From: Agroathelia rolfsii
Lineage: Eukaryota > Basidiomycota > Agaricomycetes > Amylocorticiales > Amylocorticiaceae
Direction of reading: 5' to 3'
Length of the DNA stretch: 64,000 nucleotides
Assembly: GCA_018343915.1 (NCBI GenBank)
Contig: JABRWF010000005.1
Coordinates: forward strand, 3,569,001-3,633,000
Part shown: positions 23,566 through 34,100 of the stretch, one piece after another
Position numbering within the stretch: the first letter of the stretch is position 1
Layout of the letters: the number at the start of each line of letters is the position of its first letter
Notes under the pieces: model-generated
Told to the model about the DNA's origin: nothing
The model's input: the letters and a program-made list of their open reading frames with translations, nothing else
Databases searched by the model: none
Position numbers and translations under genes: made by a program

Positions 23566-25097
23566 TTATGCTGCGGGAAGTGCGCAATGGGTGCTGCTCA
23601 TCGAGATGTTGTGAAAGTACGGTCCTGTAAAGACAGCATTATCAGTTAGCCGTCACCTCTAGGAGACAGACAACATGACGGGACGTCAACGAACCAATAT
23701 GATTTGCGACACTCGCATCGAGGATTGAATTACCCTCCGAGCAATTCTATATACCATTCAGATGTTAGCGATGGTTCTTAGGGATGGAAGTGGGACGGGA
23801 CGAGAGGAAATGGTATACGTTACCTCATTCTCTTGTCCGGGGCATGCCACAACATCTGTCGCATCGCCTTCTGCGTCCACGGCACGGATGTGTACCTCGT
23901 TCTCCGGCTGGACATACGATAAGAAACGGGGCGGTACAGTAGGCACGGGGTCGTCCTGGTTCGTGAAATGGGTAAAGTTGGGCAGAAGCTACGGATACAG
24001 GATCGAGCCTGCGTTTAGAATATTCCGAAATAAAAGGAGGTTATGACGCTTTATGCTTTACCTCTGAGTTCACAAGATCAGCCCATTCCTGGTTACCTCC
24101 CCGAGGGAGACCGAACACGACGGTGTTCATGTTCACGGAGGAAGGCAGTTGTTGGCGAAGCATGACGGCGCCCATGGTTGCTACGGCGGCACCTAGTATG
24201 TATCACAATAAGCATGAGTATACGTATACTTACTAAATTAAAGGACTGGATCTACCTAGGGAATGTCCAACTACCAAAAGGTTATTGACCCCCTTTGATG
24301 CAAGTCCGTTCTTGACGCCGTCGAGAACCGAAGGGGCCGTGCGTTCAAAGGTCTTCTGGAATCCATCATGGACCTGGGTGTTTTCTGTAGCCAAAAAAAA
24401 AAAGGTAAGTCCTCAATTTGTCTAATGTCAGTTCGGATTTAGAGAAACGTACGAGCAACATTGGGGATCAATGTCGTGTTAACATCGGTCAAAATAAACT
24501 GCGCATCATTTGCAATTGACAAACTTTTGTTGATTTTGTTTTGGATTAATGTGGGTTGGAGTGAAAGTTGATAAATGAATCATACATATTCTGAGCATTA
24601 GTTCCTTGATGGGCGAGGACGATACTTTGAGTCTGGTTGTCGTAAGCAATATAATCTATGCGGCAGATCTTCAGCTTTTGGCATATTTATGATATAAATT
24701 CAATATGTGCATACAGAGAGGGATTGTTCCATCATCTAAAACGAGCGAATATTAATAGTAAGCAAAGCGAGAAACCAACATCATCAAATCATGATAACGT
24801 ACTCCCGCCAGCCTGTAAGATCTCTACGCCCGGGATCAGTGTGTCAATACTACCACTCTCGACTTGGGGGGTCGAGCAGTACGCCGTCTGGGCAAACAGA
24901 GCAGGGCGCACGAATGTGTCGATGGTGCCGTTTGAAACTGGTGTGGGTGTCGCTGTCGAGGTTGCGTTGTTGCCGCTGCTAGAGGATCCACCAAAAATGG
25001 AGCTTATGAAGCTACGACCGAGTCTGCCGCGGTCAAGAGGTGCGGCGGAGACGACATGGAGAGCAAGGAAGACGGGGAGGAGTTTGAGCAACGACAT
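23566..25097 (-). CDS. Secreted class 3 lipase / feruloyl-esterase-like hydrolase
   Basis: An extracellular serine hydrolase of the Thermomyces-lipase fold. The start at 25097 gives a signal peptide (MSLLKLLPVFLALHVVSA) followed by a pro-like segment and a Ser-rich linker (GGSSSSGNNATS). The core reads DTFVRPALFAQTAYCS.., IVLAHQGTN, the nucleophile elbow VVGHSLG (near 24260), VFGLPRGGNQEWAD, the Asp region NQDDPVPTVPPRFLSY and, after two introns, the His region ILDASVANHIGPYFHNI; TAA is at 23566-23568. About seven introns. It is a distant relative of the three lipases beyond 57.5 kb, differing in linker and lid, so not part of that recent array. Confidence 0.88.
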
Positions 25098-25278
25098 GAT
25101 CAATAGATAGCTACAATAGATAATACGAATGAAATTTGCAAGCGCGAAAGAGCGTGAAGTGTCCTGTGCGAAGCACAAAAAGGAAAGAAGGACCAGCCTA
25201 AGAGAAGAAGAAAGATTGAGCCAACCAAGAGAAGAGGCTAAGGGCTGAGAGAGGCGTGAAACGCAGTGATTTGTTAGC

Positions 25279-25286
25279 TTTTATAC
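25279..25286 (-). promoter_or_regulatory. TATA box of the lipase at 23566-25097
   Basis: TATAAAAG on the minus strand, about 180 bp upstream of the ATG. It lies in the 460 bp gap (25098-25557) before the GCV1 stop, which holds no other visible feature. Confidence 0.45.
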
Positions 25287-25557
25287 CAGGATCATTGATG
25301 CAAAAGATGGATGTATGCGGTTGTGATGCCAGTGATTGTTGTTACAACGAACAGATGTGCAGTGCCAAGCTGCATCACGAGTCGAAGAGCCGATTACGTG
25401 TTCCCGAACGCTTTCATGATCAACGCCTTCAGCGTCGTCAAGTTCACAAGGCTTTCCGACCAATCATGTCAGTATTCCTGAATTTATCGAGTATTTCGTC
25501 AGTGTATTTATGGATCATAAACAATTAATCATAGTATCTAATATAGTACCACCGTGG

Positions 25558-27211
25558 TCATCCCCTCCAGTATCTCGTTTTGATGAACGGCATTGGCGTA
25601 ACTACAGCCTTTCTTCTCTTGTTACGCACTTCCACTTCAAGCTCAGTACCCTTCTTATGTGAGCCGGATTTCACGTAGCCCATGGCGATATTCAAGCCCA
25701 ATGTGGGCGATGGGATGCCAGAAGTGATTGCTCCGAGAAGTTCGTCTGATGAGGGTTTGAATATTTTGGCGCCCTCTGTTTTTGAAAAGCACGAAACGTT
25801 AATCAGCTCTTGTTTCTGACAGTGTTGGGAATGCAGAGCTTACGTCGTGCAGGTGCACCATCGATAACAAACCCAACTCGTCGCCGGGGAGGTCCTTCGA
25901 TAAGATGTTTACGCACAGCCTCGGCACCGATGAAGTTGCCGTTCTCTCTACGCTCCTTGCCTAACATATATTATTTATAAATTAGCACAAATCTAAAAGT
26001 TTGCATGGGGTTTTGACATTACCAATTACCCATGTCAACCCAGCCTCGACGGGCGTCGTATCCTCATCGAGATCATTTCCATACAGGCACATACCAGCCT
26101 CAAGCCGAAGACTGTCGCGTGCGCCCAAGCCAGCGAGTTGTACTGGTGACTTTGATAGGATTTGGGCAACTTCTAGTGTTTGTGAAGGCGGGATAGATAT
26201 CTATAATAGTTGCCAATCATATATTGAGAATGTTAGATATCAAGGGGTTAAAAAGACAAACCTCAAATCCATCTTCGCCCGTATATCCACCCCTGGCAAT
26301 GTGCAAGTTGAAGCCCTCCAGCGGCACAAATGCGGATTTGCCGAACGTGAGAGTCTTCAAGTCAAATGACGTCAGACTTTGCAGGTAGCCCGCCGCCTCA
26401 GGACCTGTGTTTTGAGATCCTATTTAGCTAACAAGACACATTTGATTCTATACTTGTCGACAAACCTTGCAAAGCGATTAGCCCCCAGTCATCGAGAATC
26501 TCTAGCTCGACTTTGCCTTCCTTGGCGCCTTCGCTTGCATTCCATTCTTCGAGCTTGCTCCTGAACCAAGTTAGGTCACGGTCCCGTCTGCTGGCATTGG
26601 TGACGACGTAGTAGGCATCCTTGGCGTGCTTAGTAATGACGGTATCGTCGATGATGCCCCCATTCTCGTTGAGAATCACGGAGAGGGTTGAGGAGTAAGG
26701 CGCAAGGCTGGAGAGAGAGGAGGGTGTGATCCACTCCAGGAAGGCTGTTGCAGATGCACCGCGAAAGCTAGTAAGAAGAATCGTGAGCCGTGTATGACGT
26801 AAAGAATGTACAAACGATATTTCGTACTTTGACTGGACCATATGCCCAACATCGAACAAGCCAACGCTGTTCCGGACGTGGTTATGACTGGCAACTAAGA
26901 CGCATAGTTTACTTTGCAGTGTCGCCAGATATGATAGAAGCCAGTACCTTGACCAACATCCCCATATGCGAGTGGCATCGAGTAGCCGGCAAAAGGCACC
27001 ATTTTGGCACCATTGTTGACATGAAAGTCGTAGAGACCAGTATGCTTCAGCTACGTAGAACAGGTGTTGGCGATAGCAGAAACCAGGCATGACAGCATCG
27101 TGTACTAACTGATTGCGAAGGCAAGGTAGACTCTCTACGAAGTTGCAGGCATTTTGAGGGGGTCTGCAGACGAACTGCACGCCTGCAGACGGTAAGGGAT
27201 CGCAGCGACAT
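25558..27211 (-). CDS. GCV1: Glycine cleavage system T protein (aminomethyltransferase), mitochondrial
   Basis: Transfers the methylene group of glycine to tetrahydrofolate in the mitochondrial glycine decarboxylase complex. The ATG at 27211 opens an Arg-rich, acid-free presequence ([16 protein letters not shown]) that runs into an intron. The mature part begins [20 protein letters not shown], then [23 protein letters not shown], the folate-domain stretch GGIIDDTVI.., [45 protein letters not shown] and RRRVGFVI. The end is FIKTRYWRG with TGA at 25558-25560. Short introns split all of these blocks. All expected segments of the family are present and the length (about 400 residues) is usual. 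Head-to-head with coronin, 262 bp between starts. Confidence 0.94.
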
Positions 27212-27473
27212 GAAAGCAAGAAGCCAAGAAGCCTTCGGAAATGGCGGATAAGAAAAAACACGTTTGAATACGTAGGGTCGAGATGAGTTATAATGCTTTG
27301 CTTATATCAAATGCGGAACGGCAAGCAGCATGGAAATGGTGGTGATCATGATAATTATCATACCGTAAATAATAATATCAGAGTATCGTTGATTCATCGT
27401 CGCTACCCGTCAACGCGCGGCGGCAGTCCCTCCTCCCCATCTCTTCCTATCATCTCCTCCGTCCCTTCCAGCA

Positions 27474-29456
27474 ATGTCCCGATTCGTGCGAGCGTCGAAA
27501 TACAGGTGCAGTACCACGGCTGTCTTGATGGTCGTCCTTTCGATGCTGATCAGTCATGGCATGGCACACGCAGACACGTCTTCGGTCAGACGGCAAGGAA
27601 GGAGCACGGATACGACAACGTCAAGGTCACCAACTCAGCCTGGGACACCAACGTTGTCTCTGCATCGGGTGTATGTCAAGACGACACTGAACGCCCTCAC
27701 AAAAATGCACACCTTTGTCTAATGTGATTCCCAGCGCTATATCAGTGTTAACTGGAACTCGTCTGGTGGTGGCGCCTTTGTGGTTCTCCCACTACCCTCT
27801 CCATTCTCGCCTAATGGCACATCTGTGCCCTACAAATTACCAGATGTCATCCCCCTCGCGCGTTCCCATACCGCATCGGTCCTCGACACAGACTGGTCAC
27901 CACACAATGATAGCATCGTCGCCAGTGGTGGTGAGGACGGTAAAGTCATGATCTGGAAGATCGACGGCAGCGTCTTCGATGGCTGGGACGCTGATGGATG
28001 GACGCCGACCGATTTCGAGCCTGTGGCGCGTCTCGACGCCTCACCGCGCAAGATCGGTCAGGTACTCTTTCATCCCACCGCGTCCAACGTGCTTGCCAGC
28101 GCGTCTGGTGAGCATACCGTGAAGCTATGGGATCTTAGCAATCCCGAGGAGGCGCAGGTAACGCTCAGCGGTCACTCGGATACCGTTCAGTCCCTAGCAT
28201 TTTCGCCATCGGGCACGTTGCTTGCCACTACGGCGCGTGATAGAAAGCTTCGCTTGTTCGATCCTCGTGTGAGTGGTGAGGCCGTGCATGTGGTCGACGG
28301 GCATGGTGGTATCAAGGGGGCTCGTATCGCTTGGATGGGTGATACAGGCAGGATCGCCACTACTGGATTCAGCAAGATGAGCGAGAGACAGATCGGCCTA
28401 TGGGACGTCGGAGGTGGCTTGAGCAACATCAAGACAACAGTAATTGATCAGAGTGCTGGTGTGCTCATGCCCTTCTGGAGTGATAACAACATTCTGTTTA
28501 TTGGTGTGTATAAGGGATATATACCTTTGGACACTAGCTGATTCTATCAAATCCTTTCAACAGCTGGCAAGGGGTATGTTGATTACACTCCTTTACTCGG
28601 ATTTCTGACCATTGATTTGTCCTAGTGATGGAAACATTCGATACTACGAGTACGAATCAGACTCGCTCTACCCGCTGTCGGAACACAAATCATCAGACCC
28701 TCAGCGTGGAATGTGCTTCCTCCCGCGCCGCGCCCTCAACGTTTCCGAAAATGAGATTGCTCGAGCATACAAGATCTCTGGCAGCAACATCGAGCCTATC
28801 GCATTCATCGTGCCACGAAAGGTGCGAAACTGATTTTATCATCTGATCTTTGCGTATATCCGAAAGATTGACAAAAATTTCCAATGCAACAATTAGGCTG
28901 ATTCCTTCCAATCGGACATCTTCCCTCCCGCGCCATCTCCTGAGCCGTCCGTCACCGCGGGAGAGTTCTTCACAGGCAAAGACTTTACACCCAAGGTCAT
29001 ATCTCTCGAAAATGGAGCGATTTTCGCTGGGCAGGCGGCGTCCGCTCCTGCCCCTGCCCCTGCTAAATCGACATCGGCGCCGGCGCCGTCCAAGGCTGCT
29101 TCGACCCCTACTCCTACGTCGGCACCGTCTCCTGCTCCTGCTCCTGCTCCTGCAGCCTCTGCCCCTGCACCAACCCCGGTGCGTACTAGCAGTGTGAACG
29201 TTAGCTCGCCCGAGATTGAGTCTCCCGCCCCTGCCACTGGTTTGGGCTCGGTGAGCAGTTTTCTCAAGATCCCTGCTTTTGTTTTTTAAGGACTGAATTT
29301 AATTTGTATCAGGACAATTCCGCGGCACTCCGCGAAGAAAATGCGAGACTGACAAGTGAACTGCGTGAGGCGCGCGAAAAAATTCGCAACCTTGAGTTAC
29401 AGGTCGAGAGTGTGCGCGCTAATGCTAGGAAGGCGGCGGCGCTGTTGGAAGGTTGA
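27474..29456 (+). CDS. CRN1: Coronin, actin-binding WD40 protein
   Basis: Bundles actin filaments and regulates Arp2/3 at cortical patches. The start MSRFVRASKYR is the family signature; introns after KYR and after VVSASG (GTATGT..CCCAG) lead to RYISVNWNSSGGGAFVVLP. The propeller follows (HTASVLDTDWSPHND, GEDGKVMIWKI, HPTASNVLASASGEHTVKLWDL, GHSDTVQSLAFSPSG, RDRKLRLFDPR), then the coronin-specific SDNNILFI..GKGDGNIRYYE and AFIVPRK. The linker is strongly Ala/Pro repetitive (29025-29190, codons such as GCT/CCT/GCC) and likely disordered. The protein ends in a short coiled coil (LREENARLTSELREAREKI) for oligomerisation; TGA is at 29454-29456. Confidence 0.95.
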
Positions 29457-29882
29457 GTAAAATTGGTCAGATCGTGCGTGACCTCGGATGTTGGGAGGTG
29501 GGCCAATCGATGGTTGGATTAACGCATATTTTCTTTTCTCTCTTGCATTTGTTCATGATAAGTTACCTAAATCAATTCTGGATGGATCTCAAAATCTTCG
29601 GGTATACTGAGCAAGACATTGGAATTGTGGTTAGCTGTTTGAATGTTGTGTTGCTTGATTGGTTCCGTGATGAATGTGTACGTGACTAGAATTTTGCAAC
29701 TCTGGTAGTTACTCCGAGTCTGTACTAGACAGAGAGTCTTAGTATACTGTCTAGCCACCCTTGATAAATCGCTGGACTGAACCCACTATTCTATCTGAAC
29801 TCAAGGACTTTTCATCTCTTCAATAACACCTGCTGTACACTTGGATTAGATAGATGCGCTTCCAAGGACATCTATAGCTCCG
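29457..29882. other. Intergenic, no gene seen
   Basis: 3' flank of coronin and 5' flank of RPC25. Only short frames. Confidence 0.5.
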
Positions 29883-30886
29883 ATGTTCGTACTTTCTATA
29901 CTCAAAGTGCGATATACCAGTCGCCTTTCGGACAGACCCGTCTCTAAATAATACTTGCTGTCTTCTATAATTGCTATTAGGATACCGTTGCTGTTCACCC
30001 CACCTTCTTCTCTCTTCCTCGCGAACAAGCAATTATCTCTGCCTTGAACAAAAAATACGCTAATCGTGTCTTACACGATGTTGGCCTCTGTGTATGCGTC
30101 TTTGACCTCACAGAAGCTGGATACGGCCGTGTAAGATATGGTGATGGTATGTTCTGGTACAAAGGTTGGCAGTTTCTTTTACATGTGCCGACTTGGCAAT
30201 GCTTATAATTGCTTGTGCTGCATCTAGTTCAATTCAGGCTGGTTGTATTCCGGCCTTTTAGGGGCGAGGTCATCCTTGCCAGGGTAAAGTCTATGGATGA
30301 AAATGGCATTAGATGTGCGTAGCATTATGATGACGATAAATGTCTCTACGAATATTAATTGGTATGTTTTATAGTGTCTATGGATTTCTTTGATGACATC
30401 CATGTACCTGTCCAATACCTGCCCAAGCCCTCTGCATTGTACATATTACTTGCTTATCACCAGTTGTTTCTGTTCTCAGAGTTTCCATCTTTATCGCAGT
30501 GATCCCAACGAACGTGCCTGGTTCTGGGCTTCGTCGCTGGTCTCAGACGACCCTTTGGCACCTGAACCGTCCCGAACGCAGCTGCTCGACCTACCGACAG
30601 ACGAAAGAAACTGGGTTGACATTGGAGAGACCGTGCGTGTGCGTGTCGAGAGTGATGCATTTATTGACGAGGAGCCGGGGCCGCCGGTGGTGGGGAAAGA
30701 AGAGAGGGCGAAAAAACCGCCTTATCAGATTGAGGCAAGCTGTTTTTTTTTTGGGTTTCTCTGATGCAGTTTGGACTGACTGTGTTTTTATCTGTTATGC
30801 AGTGTCTGATGGCAGAAGATGGATTGGGACCGGTGCAATGGTGGCAAGGAGGGGCTGAGGCAGAGGATGCTATGGAAGAGGAATAA
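29883..30886 (+). CDS. RPC25: RNA polymerase III subunit Rpc25 (RPC8, Rpb7-like)
   Basis: A stalk subunit of Pol III, needed for initiation on tRNA and 5S genes. The first exon is only eight codons (MFVLSILK), followed by an intron at GTGCGA..TTAG and DTVAVHPTFFSLPREQAI. The Rpb7 N-terminal fold reads on as LNKKYANRVLHDVGLCVCVFDL, then the conserved FRLVVFRPFRGEVILARVK, SMDENGIRVSMDFFDDIHVP and, via an acceptor at TCGCAG, FDPNERAWFW. The C-terminal OB/SHS2 part contains NWVDIGETVRVRVES, and the gene ends EDAMEEE with TAA at 30884-30886. At about 200 residues it has the usual length. Confidence 0.92.
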
Positions 30887-31165
30887 CAAGGCCAGCCCAT
30901 TAGCTGTTCTATGAGCAGGATGGTTGGTTGTGGCAATAAATAGCATTTTTTGATTATGAAACATGAATATCTATATATTGTGATGGATAGGCAGCTCGGA
31001 GCATCGCCTAAGAGTTCAAGTGAGATCAACGAGGGTACGGTGCTTGTCACTGTCCGTTGTTGCATCGTCGCTGCGGCGGATAATCATCCTTACGGAATCG
31101 CCTTCTTGTCCTCCAAGCACTCGTCGTCTTCAGGTCGTCTCTTCCTCCCACCCACGCCGTCAGCG

Positions 31166-34100
31166 ATGGCTTCCATAAGCATGACCGACGAAGAACTGGA
31201 CAGGCTCTACAACGACGTCCTACAGGGCTACACCTATGAGCCAGAATACGACCAATCATCCGACAGCGTGCACCGTACGCCTCGTAGCAAGAAGGACATC
31301 CGTCGGCTGCCGCCAACGCCGACAGCAATGCCAGAGCCCCAGCATTATCCAGCCAACTACTTCACCGATCCGCCCGTCCCCAAACCGCCCAGTAGATCCT
31401 CAGGCAACAGCGCAGGGCGTCTGCCAGCGAGTCCGCGGGACACAGACCAGCTCAACGGCTACCACAACCATGCTGACACCCGTCCCCACAACGGCCGTAC
31501 ACACTCTTGTACGTGCTCCTTGTTAGTCTATCTACTTATGTCGGGCTCTGTGAACCCTGGAGTGCAGATAATACAACCTCGAGCTCGTCGATTCATTCTG
31601 GCCAGAGTCGATCATCTGCCGGATATCCTTGTATGTGCATTCCCACTCATATCGACTGCCCCGTTGCCAATGATGTATTGATTCCCGTAGACGATACTCC
31701 GGGGACGTCTGGACAGTTCTCTCGTGCTTCCTCTAATTCTGCCCCTATACCTGATCATCGCCAACCGTTGGATTACCCATGTAAGAACCAGGTGCCAGCT
31801 TAGATTCTCTCACATTCTTACATTTGTATTCCCTACACCTAGATGATGCTCAACCTAACGGGTCAACTCACCTTGGCCGCAACACCTCTGCCGGCACGTC
31901 ATTTCTTCGTCACCAAGTGCTTGTGGAGTCACCCGGATTCAACGAGGTTCAGCGGTCAACCAGCTACTTGCAAAACGGAGGCCGCCGTGACTCGGATCTT
32001 GCTCCAGAATCTGATGTTGATTGGGGCATTGAAGGCATCTCTGAGCCTGGGGAGGACGAATTCGCTAACTTCGCGCTGCTCTCACATATTGCTGTCCGGT
32101 TGAGAGATCGTATTCCCCGTGGGACCCATGTCAAGGAAAGCATCCCATATCCTAGAGCATTTACGGGTAAAGACATCGTAGTATGTTTATTTCATCTATG
32201 ACGGGTAAGTGTGGACAAAACTGATCCGTTTTCATGCCAGACCACCATCTACGATCAAATTGCACGCCAGCAGCTCATCAACTACGGTATATCCGCGGAG
32301 CGATGGCCAGCCCTCGCCATTGCTCGTTCGTTACAAAGCCAGTTATTCTTCTATGAAGTCGAATGGGGCGACAGGCCTCTGCAGGACAGCGTCGAGGACG
32401 TGTACATGTTCCTGGACGATCAGGAAGAATCTTCATCCAGTAACCGAGAACAAGAGGAGTTGCCAACAGGTGTGGCAACGATGCTCACTCGGTGCTATTC
32501 GCCAAGCTGTGGAGATGGAGGAGAGTGTTATTCGCCGAGTTGCCACAACAACGTACGTTTTTTTTTTTTGGGGGGGGGGGGCGCTTAAGTCTGCCTTTCG
32601 CGATTTAGCATGCGCTAATGTCATTTTTCTCCCCTTGAAATAGAAGAATGCTCGTGCAGTCAAGAAACCCTCTGTGACGGTTTCTGAGAGTGTCTCTGAG
32701 CCTACTGTAGGTCAAATCCCTTAGTGACTGTTGATATGGACCAAACGTTGATGGTAGAGCAGGGCGAATGGGGTGCTGGGATCCCGGCCAATATTCTCGA
32801 CCAATTGACTGCAGGCGAGAAGCGTCGTCAGACGTAGGGACAATCCATTTTCTGTTCATCTGCATTTCTTTTCATTTAACTATGCGTGACATGATAGGAT
32901 CATCCATAAAATGATTACGAAAGAAGAAATTTACGTACAGGATTTGGATGCTGTCGAGACGGTATGTGTGGTTGGTGTACATACTTGATGAGAAATTAAC
33001 AAACTTTTTCTTTTTATCTTGTCAGCTTTTCATCCGTCCTTTGCGCACTGCCAACGTCATACCTGCTGTCACACTCGATGCGTTCATGGAAGAGATTTTC
33101 GGTAACTTCCTCGACCTCCGCGCATGCGCGCACACCTTCCTCGAATCCCTCTCCGTTCGCCAACGCGAGGAAAGCCCCATCATCCACCGCATCGCCGATG
33201 TCTTTTACAACGCCATGCATACACTTCGCAGGCCATACCCCATCTATGCCGCCCAGCTGCCCGCGGCGGAGAAGAGGTTGAAAGACGAGATTGAGAATAA
33301 TCCCGAGTTCAGGCTCTGGCTCGAGGAGCGCTACCGGCTCGTGCCCAAGAGTCAGGCCTCGCGGTGTCTCACGCTGAAGCATTTCCTGACGCGGCCGTCG
33401 GAACATATGGGCAAGTACCTTGTGCTCTTGCAGGCGCTGCAGAAGGAGACGGTGGAGGACAATTTTGATCCCGATCGTGCCAAGGAGAGAGAGAACTTGC
33501 AGAAGGCGATCGATACCTCGCACAAGCTCGGGATGCTTGCTCAGCTCAGGACATGGCAAAAGGACATGATGCGAAATGAACCCTACAAGAGTTGGCAGTG
33601 GCCGAATGTGGTTGGGGAAGAGGAGAGGAATAAGGTCCAGAAGGACAAAATTCAGTATAAGTGGAATTTGTACGTTTCCGTTCTCTCTCTCTTTTTGTGT
33701 GTGTGTCTGTGTTTGTTGAGGATGGCTGATTGATGTTGGTGCTGTAGGCAAACTTGGGACTTCATCGCCAACGAGATGGAGTACGTTCGCGACTTGCAAC
33801 TTTGGATCAATGTATGCTGCCTAGGCATGTTTCTGGGGTTGATAGGCGCTCATTCCTCGGTTTCTTTCTAGCTTTTCTTGAAACCTATACGCGAGAGTAA
33901 TCCACCGGTCATACCAAAAGAACGTCTGGAGGTGTTCATTTACGAGGTCTTTTACAACATCGAGGAACTCCTGGCACATCACCAGCGGCTGCTGAACAAA
34001 TTCTTCGAACTTCAGGCGAGCGAATTCCCTAAAATGCGGAGCGTGGTTTCCACATTGTTTGATGCTGCATTCAACTTCCACGATGCGTACATGAACTACA

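Noticed and set aside
33014..33799. A 261-codon minus-strand frame
   Set aside because: Antisense to the first DH-like exon of the Rho GEF, whose plus-strand reading has clear family motifs.
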